Source: Enterococcus mediterraneensis (GTDB taxonomy: Bacteria; Bacillota; Bacilli; Lactobacillales; Enterococcaceae). From it: 64,000 bases of DNA. Made by a program: the position numbers and the translations under genes. The notes beneath the pieces are model-generated. The model ran no database searches. It was not told the origin of the DNA and saw nothing but the letters and a program-made list of their open reading frames with translations. Below, piece by piece: positions 49,988-59,407 of the stretch (position 1 is its first letter; every line of letters starts with the position of its first letter). The stretch spans positions 2,308,501-2,372,500 of the forward strand of contig NZ_UWOP01000001.1 of NCBI RefSeq assembly GCF_900604485.1. Reading direction: 5' to 3'.

Positions 49988-50254
49988 ATGAAAGCTATTT
50001 TAACGGTTGTCGGGAAGGACAAGGTTGGGATCATTGCCGGTGTCAGCCAGAAGTTGGCAGAATTGAATATCAATATTCTAGATGTATCTCAAACGATCAT
50101 GGAAGATTATTTTACCATGATGATGATGTTGCAAATGCAACCAGAGGCTGATTTAGAAGCGATCAAGCAAGCATTGAGTCAAGTTGAAAACACATTGGGC
50201 GTCAAAATCAGCATTCAAAATGAAGAGATCTTCAATGCGATGCATAAACTATAA
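49988..50254 (+). CDS. ACT-domain protein (UPF0237)
   Basis: An 88-residue single ACT domain with the opening [21 protein letters not shown] split over the first strand and helix, likely a ligand-binding dimer. It lies 14 bases before the UPF0210 gene, and this pair is conserved together in many Gram-positive bacteria. The ligand is unknown. TTGGAGGAA precedes the ATG. Confidence 0.9.
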   Translation: MKAILTVVGKDKVGIIAGVSQKLAELNINILDVSQTIMEDYFTMMMMLQMQPEADLEAIKQALSQVENTLGVKISIQNEEIFNAMHKL

Positions 50255-50268
50255 TTCGGAGGGAAATG

Positions 50269-51612
50269 ATGGAAACAAAACAAATTCTTGAAACGATCCG
50301 GATGGTAGAAGAAGAAAATCTTGATATCCGGACGATCACAATGGGTATTTCATTGTTGGACTGTATCGATGCCAGCACAGAAAAGACTTGTCAAAATATC
50401 TATAATAAAATCACCAGCAAAGCGAAAAATCTTGTAAAAGTCGGTGACGAGATCGCCAGTGAATTTGGGATCCCCATCATCAACAAGCGGATCTCAGTGA
50501 CACCGATTGCCATCGTTGCTTCCGCAAGTGGTGGGCAAGACTGTGTTGCTTTTGCAAAAGTTTTGGACAAAGCCGCAAAAGCGGTGGGGATCAATTTTAT
50601 CGGCGGGTATAGCGCATTAGTCGAAAAAGGCTATCAAGGAGCGGACCTGTCCTTGATCCAATCGATTCCGGAAGCCTTGGCGGAAACAGAATTTGTCTGT
50701 TCTTCTGTCAATATCGGTTCGACACGGGCAGGGATTAATATGGATGCTGTCAAATTGATGGGAGAAACCATCAAACAAACCGCCGAAGCTTCAGATATGG
50801 GCTGCGCGAAGTTGGTAGTCTTTGCGAATGCGGTGGAAGACAACCCATTCATGGCGGGAGCATTCCACGGAGTCGGTGAAGCAGATTGCGAGATCAATGT
50901 CGGTGTCAGCGGACCGGGCGTAGTAAAACGCGCTCTGGAAAAGGTCAAAGGCGAATCTTTTGATGTGGTTGCTGAAACAGTTAAGAAGACGGCATTTAAA
51001 ATCACGCGGATGGGACAATTAGTCGGTCAAATCGCTTCTGAGCGATTGCACGTGCCTTTTGGTATCGTGGATCTGTCATTAGCTCCTACGCCGGCAGTTG
51101 GCGATAGTGTCGCGTTGATCTTGGAAGAAATGGGCTTGGAATCTGTCGGCACACACGGTACAACAGCGGCGCTGGCTTTATTGAACGATGCTGTAAAAAA
51201 AGGCGGCGTGATGGCTTGCAACCATGTGGGAGGCTTATCAGGCGCATTCATTCCGGTTTCTGAAGATGCAGGTATGATCAAAGCTGTAGAAGAAGGCTAC
51301 CTGAATCTGGAAAAATTAGAAGCGATGACCGCCATTTGTTCAGTGGGTCTGGACATGATCGCGATCCCAGGAGATACACCAGCGGAGACGATTGCGGCGA
51401 TGATCGCTGATGAAGCTGCGATCGGTGTCATCAATCATAAAACAACGGCGGTGCGGATCATCCCCGCTAAAGATAAAAAAGTCGGCGATTCTGTCGAATT
51501 CGGCGGTTTGCTGGGGACTGCTCCAGTCATGCGGACGAATTCGGCGAAATCGACGGACTTTATCCAACGAGGCGGGCGGATCCCGGCGCCGATCCATTCA
51601 TTTAAAAATTAG
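50269..51612 (+). CDS. UPF0210/DUF711 (PFL-family) protein
   Basis: A 447-residue protein of the DUF711 family, whose fold resembles pyruvate formate-lyase-type barrels; no activity is established. Gly-rich conserved segments include [20 protein letters not shown] and the early SASGGQD. ATGs at 50266 and 50269 are both possible behind GGAGGG; spacing favours 50269. It forms an operon with the ACT-domain gene. Confidence 0.9.
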   Translation: METKQILETIRMVEEENLDIRTITMGISLLDCIDASTEKTCQNIYNKITSKAKNLVKVGDEIASEFGIPIINKRISVTPIAIVASASGGQDCVAFAKVLDKAAKAVGINFIGGYSALVEKGYQGADLSLIQSIPEALAETEFVCSSVNIGSTRAGINMDAVKLMGETIKQTAEASDMGCAKLVVFANAVEDNPFMAGAFHGVGEADCEINVGVSGPGVVKRALEKVKGESFDVVAETVKKTAFKITRMGQLVGQIASERLHVPFGIVDLSLAPTPAVGDSVALILEEMGLESVGTHGTTAALALLNDAVKKGGVMACNHVGGLSGAFIPVSEDAGMIKAVEEGYLNLEKLEAMTAICSVGLDMIAIPGDTPAETIAAMIADEAAIGVINHKTTAVRIIPAKDKKVGDSVEFGGLLGTAPVMRTNSAKSTDFIQRGGRIPAPIHSFKN

Positions 51613-51630
51613 GAAGATAGTGAGAAAATA

Positions 51631-52242
51631 ATGTTTGATTCATATATATGGGATTTTGACGGGACGTTATTCGATACGTATCCGATCATGCTTGACAGCA
51701 TGATGAAAGCTTTAGAAGATCGGCAAGTAGTTGCTGATCCAAAAGCTGTTTATCGATTATTGAAAGAGAAATCTTCAAAAGCATTGACTGAAAAATATCA
51801 TCTGGACTTCCAAGAATTCTCAGATGATTTCCATCAATACGAAACGCTTGATACTCGCCAACCAGTCACATTTGATCATGTGTATGACACATTGGCGCAA
51901 CTGAAACAACAAGGATCTAAACATTATATCTTGACTCATCGTACGATCGTTTCGACTCGCGAATTGTTAGTAAAAGAAGGAATGTTAGAATTTTTTGAAG
52001 AAATCGTGGGACCTGAATCTCAGTTTCCTCGTAAGCCTGATCCAAGTTCTCTGAATTATTTGGTAGAGAAATATCAAATGGATCCCAAACGGACAGTAAT
52101 GGTGGGAGATCGCGTACTGGATATTGAAGCTGGCAAAAATGCCGGTGTCAAAACTTGTTTTTATGACATCGACCATTTTTTAGAAAATGTACCAGCTGAT
52201 TACACGATCCATTCGATGGAAGAGATCTTGTCGATCGATTGA
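51631..52242 (+). CDS. HAD-family phosphatase
   Basis: 203 residues with the HAD motifs WDFDGTLFDT (motif I, nucleophile Asp), the Thr in ILTHR (motif II), RKPDP (motif III) and MVGDRVLDIEAG (motif IV). Phosphoglycolate or pyrophosphate-type phosphatase activity is typical for the subgroup, but the substrate is unknown. It begins 18 bases after the UPF0210 gene, without a good promoter between, so it may be read through. Confidence 0.9.
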   Translation: MFDSYIWDFDGTLFDTYPIMLDSMMKALEDRQVVADPKAVYRLLKEKSSKALTEKYHLDFQEFSDDFHQYETLDTRQPVTFDHVYDTLAQLKQQGSKHYILTHRTIVSTRELLVKEGMLEFFEEIVGPESQFPRKPDPSSLNYLVEKYQMDPKRTVMVGDRVLDIEAGKNAGVKTCFYDIDHFLENVPADYTIHSMEEILSID

Positions 52243-52247
52243 TTTAT

Positions 52248-52331
52248 AAAGCTCGTAATATACGAAACAGCTGATTTAGACATATCTAGAGATATCTGTC
52301 AGCCAAATGTCGTATATTACGGGCTTTTTTT
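52248..52331 (+). terminator. Long terminator hairpin after the HAD gene
   Basis: AAAGCTCGTAATATACGA and TCGTATATTACGGGCTTT pair over 18 positions with one mismatch, and a further stem sits inside; a T run follows. Confidence 0.85.
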
Positions 52332-52370
52332 GCGTTTTTTCAAAAGAGTTCTTCAGAGTGAGCAGAATCT

Positions 52371-52416
52371 TTTACTTTTTTGAAAACCTGCGTTATTCTT
52401 TACCTACCGAACGGTA
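52371..52416 (+). promoter_or_regulatory. Promoter with a TetR-type operator
   Basis: TTTACT (52371) and TATTCT (52394) are 17 bp apart. TACCG-AA-CGGTA (52405-52416) covers the expected start of transcription, a good position for repression. The TetR gene 1.2 kb downstream is the likely binder. Confidence 0.65.
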
Positions 52417-52434
52417 CAGAAAGGACGGAGAAAT

Positions 52435-52791
52435 ATGAAATTTGAAATCACAGAAGATGCCAAACAAATGATCGAAAAGAAATTGGCTGACGGCGACAAA
52501 TTATTTTTAGACTATGAGAACGGCGACAGCGTATTTACTACCAAAGGATATAGTTGTGGTATGGACTATATGTTCAAGATGATCCTTTTAGGAAAAGACT
52601 CGACTGATTACGATACCTCTGCTTACAATATTCCGCTAGAAACCAGCTTAGGAACTGTCTGGATCAGCAAAAGCGGTGAAAAGTATTTGGAAAACAATAT
52701 CAAATTGACATTTGATCCAGCTTATTACAGCTTAAAATTATCTGGCGATAGCGGTTTGATCGCCGGCGATGTACCTGTTGAACGCCACTGA
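52435..52791 (+). CDS. HesB-like iron-sulfur cluster biosynthesis family protein
   Basis: A 118-residue protein with the HesB/IscA-like beta-sandwich pattern but without the full set of three conserved cysteines; only the Cys in YSCGMDY is seen. It may bind metal less tightly or have another role. AAAGGACGGAG precedes the ATG. It is the first gene behind the TetR-type operator and is followed after 52 bases by the cysteine hydrolase gene. Confidence 0.8.
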   Translation: MKFEITEDAKQMIEKKLADGDKLFLDYENGDSVFTTKGYSCGMDYMFKMILLGKDSTDYDTSAYNIPLETSLGTVWISKSGEKYLENNIKLTFDPAYYSLKLSGDSGLIAGDVPVERH

Positions 52792-52843
52792 TTTGTAAAA
52801 ATCTAATTATATAAAAATACAGAATAAGAGGGGAAATAAAAAA

Positions 52844-53473
52844 ATGTTTGAAAATAAAAATACAGCTATCGTTGTCACAGATCCACAAGTAGAGTTTTTG
52901 AAACCAGTTGGTGCAGGTTATGGACTTACAAAAGATATTTTAGAAGAAGTCAATACGATCGATAATCTTGCCGCATTATTAAAAACAGCAAAAGAACGCG
53001 ACTTTAAAGTATTCATTTCTCCCCATTATTTCTACCCACATGATCATAAATGGCAATTTGGCGGTGCCGGAGAAACGATGATGTTGGAACAAAATATGTT
53101 TGCACGCAATGATCAGTACAGCCCTGTTGTCGAAGGTTCAGGAGCTGACATCATTGAGGAATTAAAACCAATGTTAGATGACGATACGATCATTACTTCC
53201 CCACATAAAATTTTCGGCCCAGAAAGCAATGATTTGGCATTGCAACTGCGCAAAAATGGTATCGATACAGTTGTTTTAGCTGGGATGAACGCAAACCTAT
53301 GTGTGGATTCTCATATGCGCGAGCTGATTGAAAATGGATTCAAAGTGATCGTGGCTACCGATGCCATCGGTGCTCCAGGTAAAGATGCTTATCAAGCAGC
53401 GATGACGAATTTCGGATTTATCGCAAATCAAGTGATGACAACAGAAGAAGTAATCGACCAATTAAACAAATAA
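52844..53473 (+). CDS. Isochorismatase-like cysteine hydrolase
   Basis: A 209-residue hydrolase with the family triad Asp13 (VTDPQ), a Lys in TSPHKIFG and a Cys in NANLCVDSH. Members include nicotinamidases, isochorismatases and small-amide hydrolases; the substrate cannot be told here. AAGAGGGG precedes the ATG. It probably shares a transcript with the upstream HesB-like gene. Confidence 0.9.
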   Translation: MFENKNTAIVVTDPQVEFLKPVGAGYGLTKDILEEVNTIDNLAALLKTAKERDFKVFISPHYFYPHDHKWQFGGAGETMMLEQNMFARNDQYSPVVEGSGADIIEELKPMLDDDTIITSPHKIFGPESNDLALQLRKNGIDTVVLAGMNANLCVDSHMRELIENGFKVIVATDAIGAPGKDAYQAAMTNFGFIANQVMTTEEVIDQLNK

Positions 53474-53475
53474 TT

Positions 53476-53541
53476 AAAAAAAGGCTAAGTAAAAGATGAT
53501 CTGTTAGTCAACAGATCATTCTTTTACAGTAGACCTTTTGA
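53476..53541 (+). terminator. Terminator after the cysteine hydrolase gene
   Basis: GTAAAAGATGATCTGT and ACAGATCATTCTTTTAC pair along their length with small mismatches and are bordered by A and T runs. Confidence 0.85.
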
Positions 53542-53621
53542 AAAATAGCGGAAACAACGTAAAGCAAATGTTTTAAATTAGACGTATAGCAGAAATTTGT
53601 GTAAGAGAAAAGGGATAGCTA

Positions 53622-54215
53622 ATGAGCACAAAAGAGAAAATCATCCAAAGCGCCCGCGAGCTGATTTATAAAAACGGCTATAACAATACATCTATCCGAG
53701 ATATTTTATTAGCAGCAGATGCTGGCAAAGGGCAGCTTTATTATTATTTTGATTCAAAAAAAAGTATCGGATTAGCGGTCATTCAGGAAAATATCGCTGA
53801 ATGGCGGGAAGAACTGTTTGAAGGGATCTTGATCTCCAGCAGCGATCCGGAAAAAGACTTTCGTGATATGTTGAAGTGGTTTTACTCGTTTCATCACGAA
53901 CAGACGAAGTATTATGGATGTCCGATGGGCAATTTGATCTTTGAACTGTCAATGGAGGATGAAGACTTCCGAACGGTTTTAGATGCTTTCATGACTGAAT
54001 GGATCAATGCTTTGTCAGCCAAGTTAGTAGAAATACCTTCGTTGAAATTGGATAATGAAAGTGCAAAAGAAGAAGCCCGTGCGATCATTTCCCAACTTCA
54101 GGGTAGTATTTTGATGTTGAAAGTGACGCAAAATTTCTCGGTATTAGCGGAAACTTTAGCCAGATTGGAACAGAAATATACGTCTTATGATCAAGTAATT
54201 CTTTCTCAAAGTTAA
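53622..54215 (+). CDS. TetR-family regulator
   Basis: A 197-residue repressor with an N-terminal HTH (TSIRDILLAADAGKGQLYYYF region, about 22-45). In the ligand domain, GCPMGNLIFE places a Cys (near 107) as in TetR proteins that sense reactive small molecules, such as NemR. It is monocistronic and follows the HesB-like/hydrolase unit, whose promoter has a TACCG-AA-CGGTA site. Reactive-species sensing is inferred, not shown. Confidence 0.88.
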   Translation: MSTKEKIIQSARELIYKNGYNNTSIRDILLAADAGKGQLYYYFDSKKSIGLAVIQENIAEWREELFEGILISSSDPEKDFRDMLKWFYSFHHEQTKYYGCPMGNLIFELSMEDEDFRTVLDAFMTEWINALSAKLVEIPSLKLDNESAKEEARAIISQLQGSILMLKVTQNFSVLAETLARLEQKYTSYDQVILSQS

Positions 54216-54223
54216 TGGAATAC

Positions 54224-54268
54224 CAAAAAAAGTGCTGAATGATTTTTCTTCATTCAGCGCTTTTTTTT
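54224..54268 (+). terminator. tetR terminator
   Basis: AAAAAAAGTGCTGAATGA and TCATTCAGCGCTTTTTTTT pair with one mismatch around a seven-base loop. Confidence 0.9.
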
Positions 54269-54317
54269 CGAGGAAATGCCTCTTTTTTACGAATCTATTT
54301 AATGAAAGGAGGATAAT

Positions 54318-54935
54318 ATGGAAAGAATTTTTGATATCTGGCGTAAATACCGTATGTTTTTCGTTTTTGGGGCGCTTATTTTGATTATCATGAGCGGCAG
54401 CATTTACTTTTATTTCCGCCAAACCACGCCGGAAACGGAATGGGAAACATTTGCTACCACCAGCAGGAGTATGGAACAAATTCAATCCACTGACAAAAAA
54501 GAGATCCTGATCGATATCAAAGGTGAAGTGAAAAAGCCGGGTGTCTATACATTGTCAGAAAATGCCCGACTCCAAGAAGCGATTTTTTTGGCAGGAGGAT
54601 TGACGGAAAAAGCGGAAGAGAAGTCGTTGAATCTGGCGGCTAAGCTGACGGATCAGCAGATGATCTATGTTCCTAATAAAGAAGAGGCGGCGGAGACTTT
54701 ACCTATCCAAAACCTGACTAATGAGAATACAGCAAATACAGATGATACGATCAATATCAATACAGCAACAGTCACAGAATTACAGCAACTATCAGGTATC
54801 GGCGAGAAGAAAGCCCAAGCGATCATTGACTATCGGGAAGAAAATGGTCCATTTGCTTCGGTAGAGGATCTGACCGAAGTTTCAGGCATCGGCGAAAAGA
54901 CGGTTGAAAAATTGAAACCATCTATTACAATATAA
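54318..54935 (+). CDS. comEA: ComEA, DNA-binding competence protein
   Basis: Holds incoming double-stranded DNA at the outside of the membrane in transformation. The 205-residue protein has one N-terminal membrane helix (about 14-34), an SLBB domain (about 68-130) and two helix-hairpin-helix motifs (about 148-205; LSGIGEKKAQAI and VSGIGEKTVEKL). An AGGAGG site precedes the ATG. All domains are complete. Enterococci are not known to be reliably naturally transformable. Confidence 0.95.
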   Translation: MERIFDIWRKYRMFFVFGALILIIMSGSIYFYFRQTTPETEWETFATTSRSMEQIQSTDKKEILIDIKGEVKKPGVYTLSENARLQEAIFLAGGLTEKAEEKSLNLAAKLTDQQMIYVPNKEEAAETLPIQNLTNENTANTDDTININTATVTELQQLSGIGEKKAQAIIDYREENGPFASVEDLTEVSGIGEKTVEKLKPSITI

Positions 54936-54961
54936 GTAACCTAAGAAATTGGAGAAAAACT

Positions 54962-55450
54962 ATGACAGACGAACGAATTCCATGGGACCAGTATTTCATG
55001 GCACAAGCAGTATTATTAGCATTACGCAGTACGTGTACGCGTTTAGAAGTGGGAGCGACCCTGGTCAAAGATCGGCGGATCATCGCCGGTGGATATAATG
55101 GATCTGTTGGCGGCGATGTCCACTGTATCGATGAAGGCTGTTATGTAGTGGACGGTCATTGTATCCGCACGATCCATGCGGAAATGAACGCATTACTGCA
55201 ATGCTCAAAATTAGGGATCTCTACCGAAGATTCCGAAATTTATGTGACACATTTTCCGTGTTTGCCTTGTACGAAAGCGATCCTTCAAGCCGGTGTTAAA
55301 ACGATCCATTATTTGCATGATTATCGGAACAACGAATACGCGTTGGATTTGATCCGACAAGTGGGGGCTGAGGTTCATCAAGTTCAACTTGATCCGAAAT
55401 ATTTTGCGAAGCTTTCCTTTGGAGAATTGAGTGAAAAACCGCTCCATTGA
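54962..55450 (+). CDS. comEB: ComEB, dCMP deaminase-like protein
   Basis: A 162-residue zinc deaminase with the catalytic HAEMNAL (Glu) and PCLPCTKA (zinc Cys pair). It deaminates dCMP to dUMP in homologues; it is not needed for DNA uptake in Bacillus despite its name. It lies 26 bases after comEA and overlaps comEC by 20 bases. Confidence 0.95.
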   Translation: MTDERIPWDQYFMAQAVLLALRSTCTRLEVGATLVKDRRIIAGGYNGSVGGDVHCIDEGCYVVDGHCIRTIHAEMNALLQCSKLGISTEDSEIYVTHFPCLPCTKAILQAGVKTIHYLHDYRNNEYALDLIRQVGAEVHQVQLDPKYFAKLSFGELSEKPLH

Positions 55451-57677
55451 TTGGCAGATACGCAACCATCTTATTTTCCCGAGTTTGATGGTTTTAGGGT
55501 CTAGCGGCGCGTATCTATTGGCTGCGCCCTGGTTTGTTTTCACCTTTATATATTTTTCTGTGACTATTTGCTGCAAAAGACAACTAGGTTTATTACTACT
55601 AGGAGTATTTTGCAGCCTTTTTGTTTTATATCGAGCCAATCTTATGAAGCCTAAACCTTTGCCAACTGGAAAAGTACAACAAGTGATCACCGTTGCCGCA
55701 GATACTATTGAAAGAAATGGCAATCAGATTTCTTTTGATGCTGTCAATCAACAAAATGCTTTGTTGCGTTGTACTTATACGTTAAAAACAACCGATGAGA
55801 TAATCAGTTGGCAGCAACGAGAGGATTGGTTAGCACGTTTATTGGTTCAAGGAGAGATCAAACAAGGTGACGAGCAAAGGAATCAACACGCTTTTGATTA
55901 TCAACGTTATTTGTCTCTCAATGGCTATTCGGGTATTTTATCTATTTCCCATATCAAGCAAAAACAAATGATCAAAGGATTTTCACTGCAACGTTTACGG
56001 ACAAGGCTGATCACTCATATCGAAAAGCAGTTTCCGGAAAAAAGCGGGCTTTATCTCTTATCACTTTTAGCAGGCTATAAGGATCGGCGATTTGATGAGA
56101 TCTCTGAAGTCTTTGCCCCCAGCGGAGTTTTGCATTTGTTCAGTATCTCAGGAATGCATATGTATTTCTTTTTGGGACTTTTCCAAACACTTTTTAAAAA
56201 ATTGCGCTGGACACAGTCGGAACGGTTCCTTCCTTTTTGTCTGCTGATAGTATTTTCCAGTGTATTATTAGGCGGGTCGCCGAGTATGTGGCGTGCAAGC
56301 CTGTTGTATTTATTAAAAGAACTGACTGGACTATTTCGCTTCAAACTCTCGGCAATGGATCGTTTTGCGATCGTCTTGATGGCTTTATTGTGTTTTGATC
56401 CCCTGATCAGCGGGAAAACAGCAGGACAGCTCTCATTATTGATGGCCTGGCTGCTTCTTTGTCAGCCGCAACCCCGCTCTTTGATAGAAAACATCAAACA
56501 ATCACAATGGCTTTCTATTTTGGCAGCACCATGTATACTTTATCTATTTTTTGAATGGCCGCTTTTTGGCGGAATTTTAACGTTTGTTCTCGTTCCGTTT
56601 TTCTGCTTTTTTCTCTTGCCGGTCGCGCTTATTCTTCTGATTTTTTCCTTTTTTACAACGATTCCGTTTTTAGGGATATTTGAGGATATTTTACGGGGTG
56701 TCGAATCGCTTCTCGGATTGTTTTCGTGGACGTGGCAAGCCGGACAGCCGCCATTGTTTATTGCACTTTCAGGATTGATTTTAGGCGTGTGCTTCTATCA
56801 AAAAAAGAAGCCGATTCTGGCATTATTCTGCTGCTTGGTTTTACCGTCAATGCCGCAAGTGATTTCTTTAGAGATGTCTGTGACATTTGTTGATGTGGGG
56901 CAGGGGGATGCCATCTTATTGAAAGCACCATTGAAAAAAGAAGTCATTTTGATCGACACAGGTGGACGATTGGAATTTCCTGTTGATTCTTCTTTTGAAA
57001 AAAAGAAACGCGCGAACGCGGAATTCACTTTGTTGCCGTTTCTTAAAGGACAAGGGATTCAGCGGATCGATAAGTTGTTTCTAACGCACGGCGACACGGA
57101 TCATATGGGGGATCTTTTGACGATTGCTGAAAAGATCGCGATCGATACGATTTATTTAGTCAAAGGCAGTCAGTATCACCCAAATATACAAAAAGTTCTG
57201 CCCAAGCTGCCTGCTGATACAAAAATCAGAGAAGTTCAAGCAGATACGATATTCTCTGATTATTTTCCTCTAAAAGTCCTCTTTCCTTTTCAGGAAGGGC
57301 GCGGGGAAAATGAAGATTCTTTGGTCTTGGCGATGCAAGCTAAAAAATCCCGCTTTTTATTTATGGGAGATTTGGGAAAAGAAGGGGAAAAACAATTATT
57401 GTCTCGCTATCCGAACCTGACAGCAGATGTTTTGAAATTAGGTCATCATGGCAGTCGGACTTCGACAGACAGCAAATTTATCGAAACGGTCCAGCCGCGG
57501 CAGGCAATCGTTTCTTGCGGCGCAAACAATCGTTTCGGTCATCCTCATCAGGAGGTCTTATCAGTGTTGCAAGAGAAAAATATTGAGATCCTGCGAACCG
57601 ATCAGCAAGGAATGATCACCTATCGCTGGTATCCATGGCAGGATCTGCCAGAGGTCATAAAAATGAAAGAAAACTAG
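55431..57677 (+). CDS. comEC: ComEC, DNA channel of the competence machinery
   Basis: The membrane channel that passes single-stranded DNA. The 748-residue protein keeps the N-terminal DUF4131-like part, the ComEC core with ~8 helices (LFSISGMHMY near the core) and the C-terminal metallo-beta-lactamase-like domain (from about 480: VDVGQGDA, THGDTDHMGD, LGHHGS). GTG start behind GGAG. No interruption is visible, so the gene looks functional. Confidence 0.95.
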   Translation: MKNRSIDWQIRNHLIFPSLMVLGSSGAYLLAAPWFVFTFIYFSVTICCKRQLGLLLLGVFCSLFVLYRANLMKPKPLPTGKVQQVITVAADTIERNGNQISFDAVNQQNALLRCTYTLKTTDEIISWQQREDWLARLLVQGEIKQGDEQRNQHAFDYQRYLSLNGYSGILSISHIKQKQMIKGFSLQRLRTRLITHIEKQFPEKSGLYLLSLLAGYKDRRFDEISEVFAPSGVLHLFSISGMHMYFFLGLFQTLFKKLRWTQSERFLPFCLLIVFSSVLLGGSPSMWRASLLYLLKELTGLFRFKLSAMDRFAIVLMALLCFDPLISGKTAGQLSLLMAWLLLCQPQPRSLIENIKQSQWLSILAAPCILYLFFEWPLFGGILTFVLVPFFCFFLLPVALILLIFSFFTTIPFLGIFEDILRGVESLLGLFSWTWQAGQPPLFIALSGLILGVCFYQKKKPILALFCCLVLPSMPQVISLEMSVTFVDVGQGDAILLKAPLKKEVILIDTGGRLEFPVDSSFEKKKRANAEFTLLPFLKGQGIQRIDKLFLTHGDTDHMGDLLTIAEKIAIDTIYLVKGSQYHPNIQKVLPKLPADTKIREVQADTIFSDYFPLKVLFPFQEGRGENEDSLVLAMQAKKSRFLFMGDLGKEGEKQLLSRYPNLTADVLKLGHHGSRTSTDSKFIETVQPRQAIVSCGANNRFGHPHQEVLSVLQEKNIEILRTDQQGMITYRWYPWQDLPEVIKMKEN

Positions 57678-57726
57678 AATTTGTTTTGTTGGCATGGTAG
57701 GATGAAGATTGAAGGTGAGGAGAAAG

Positions 57727-58752
57727 ATGAATACTCAGACAGCGCTGCAGGCGATTCGTTCAAAAAAATTAGAGCCGGTCTATCTGGTAGCCGGCACCGA
57801 AAAATATTTACAAGATCAGATCAGAGACGCATTTTTCAAACGGTTGGCAGTCGAGGAGGATGATCTGAATTTCGCGCAATTCGATATGGAGCGTGATCCC
57901 ATCGACGCAGTCATCGCGGAAGCGGAATCCGCGCCGTTTTTTGGCGATCAGCGGCTGATCATTGTGGAGCGTCCGTTCTTTTTGACCGCAGAAAAAAAAG
58001 CAAATGCGCCGGAACATGATTTGGATGCGCTGCTTGCTTATCTGAAAGAACCTAACGAGACGTCCGTTTTGGTATTTTTTGCAGATTATGAAAAATTAGA
58101 TGAACGGAAAAAAATCACCAAACAGCTTAAAAAAAATAGTGAATTGATCGATGTCCAGCCTTTGAAAGAAGCAGATGTCCGCCGCTATGTTCAGCAGACC
58201 ATGGAAAATGCCGGACTGAAGATGGATCGTCAAACGATTGATCTATTCTTACAGCTTACGGATCTGAATTTGAGCAAAACGATGCATGAATTGGAAAAGC
58301 TGACGATCTATGCCGGTGATGCTCATACTATCAGCAAGCAAGAACTGCTGCAGTTGATCCCGAAAACATTGGAACATAATATTTTTGATCTAACAAGTTA
58401 TGTTTTGACAGGCAAAGTTGAGGATGCGTTAAGGATCTATCAGGATCTGCTTTTGCAAGGAGAAGAAACTATCAAGATCAATGCAATTTTGATCGGTCAA
58501 TTGCGTTTATTATTGCAGACACGTATCTTGATGAAATTGGGATATCAGCAAGCAAAAATCGCGGAAACACTCAAAATCCATCCTTATCGAGTAAAACTTG
58601 CGATGCAGCAGGTGCGGAATTACCAAGAAAAGGTATTGATCGATCTTTACGACGCATTAGTGGAAAACGATTATCTGGTAAAAACCGGTAAGATCGATAA
58701 AGAATTCGCTTTTCAATTATTTGTTTTAAAGACTGGTCAACGAGTCTCCTAG
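57727..58752 (+). CDS. holA: DNA polymerase III delta subunit
   Basis: HolA opens the sliding clamp as part of the clamp loader. The 341-residue protein shows the domain organisation of delta (YLVAGTEKYLQD at the start and a C-terminal helical collar). I start at ATG 57727, behind GGTGAGGAG; the upstream TTG in frame lacks a ribosome site. It lies 49 bases after comEC and converges on rpsT, as is usual in Lactobacillales. Confidence 0.93.
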   Translation: MNTQTALQAIRSKKLEPVYLVAGTEKYLQDQIRDAFFKRLAVEEDDLNFAQFDMERDPIDAVIAEAESAPFFGDQRLIIVERPFFLTAEKKANAPEHDLDALLAYLKEPNETSVLVFFADYEKLDERKKITKQLKKNSELIDVQPLKEADVRRYVQQTMENAGLKMDRQTIDLFLQLTDLNLSKTMHELEKLTIYAGDAHTISKQELLQLIPKTLEHNIFDLTSYVLTGKVEDALRIYQDLLLQGEETIKINAILIGQLRLLLQTRILMKLGYQQAKIAETLKIHPYRVKLAMQQVRNYQEKVLIDLYDALVENDYLVKTGKIDKEFAFQLFVLKTGQRVS

Positions 58753-58787
58753 ATCTTTACTAAGAGCAGGAGAATGATTTTAACCAC

Positions 58788-58822
58788 AAAAAAAGCTTGG
58801 AACAGTTGTTCCAAGCTTTTTA
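58788..58822. terminator. Bidirectional terminator between holA and rpsT
   Basis: AAAAAGCTTGGAACA and TGTTCCAAGCTTTTT are exact complements around a one-base loop region, with A/T runs outside. Confidence 0.92.
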
Positions 58823-58850
58823 ATAAACGCTGAAATTCTAAACGAATAGA

Positions 58851-59105
58851 TTATTTAGCGATTTTTTTGCTTAAACGAGATTTGTCGCGACTTGCTTTGT
58901 TTTTGTGGATCAATCCTTTTGACTCAGCCATGTCGATTGCTTTAGCAGCATCTTTATATAACGCATCTACGTTATCAGCACCAGCTTCAACAGCTTGTTC
59001 AAATTTTTTGACAGCTGAACGCATAGAGCTTACTTGAGATGAATTCTTAGCATTAGCGGCTTCGCTTGTACGAACGCGTTTGATTGCAGATTCAATGTTT
59101 GGCAT
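58851..59105 (-). CDS. rpsT: 30S ribosomal protein S20
   Basis: The 84-residue S20 binds 16S rRNA early in assembly; the typical start [12 protein letters not shown] and the helical, Lys-rich body are seen. I use ATG 59105, behind GGAGGTG; the longer frame would extend into the leader hairpin. Codons are strongly biased, as for a ribosomal protein. Confidence 0.98.
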   Translation of the reverse strand: MPNIESAIKRVRTSEAANAKNSSQVSSMRSAVKKFEQAVEAGADNVDALYKDAAKAIDMAESKGLIHKNKASRDKSRLSKKIAK

Positions 59106-59131
59106 GTATTTCACCTCCGAATAAAAAGTTC

Positions 59132-59193
59132 TTATACGAGAAATCGTATAAATCAACACTAGTCATTATACCTAATGCTGGAATTTATTGCAA
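59132..59193 (-). promoter_or_regulatory. rpsT promoter and leader hairpin
   Basis: TTGCAA (59193-59188) and TATAAT (59170-59165) are 17 bp apart on the minus strand. The leader hairpin TTATACGA-GAAA-TCGTATAA (59132-59151) lies between the start of transcription and the ribosome site and could serve S20 autoregulation. Confidence 0.75.
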
Positions 59194-59366
59194 TAAAAGT
59201 TGTAAAGAAAATTTACTTAACAGAATAATTCTTATTTATTTTTCATGAAAAAAATCTGTTAGCGTCAAATCCCTTATGTTATCGGTTATGCTCCTGAGAA
59301 ATTCAGTACAATTAGGCATAGAAGGGGATACATTCAAAAAAAAACTGAGCAACATTTCTGGATATG

Positions 59367-59375
59367 TGCTATGAT
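59367..59375 (+). promoter_or_regulatory. Extended -10 promoter of pit
   Basis: TG-N-TATGAT about 33 bases before the assigned start, with no strong -35 box. Confidence 0.5.
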
Positions 59376-59407
59376 AACAACGGAAAAATTTTTTGGTGGT
59401 GTATTAT

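Larger units (their letters stand above)
59106..59407. other. Intergenic region between rpsT and pit, with both promoters
   Basis: Minus strand: rpsT leader hairpin (59132-59151) and promoter (59165-59193). Plus strand: pit promoter near 59367-59375. The middle (59195-59360) is AT-rich without a visible gene. Confidence 0.65.
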
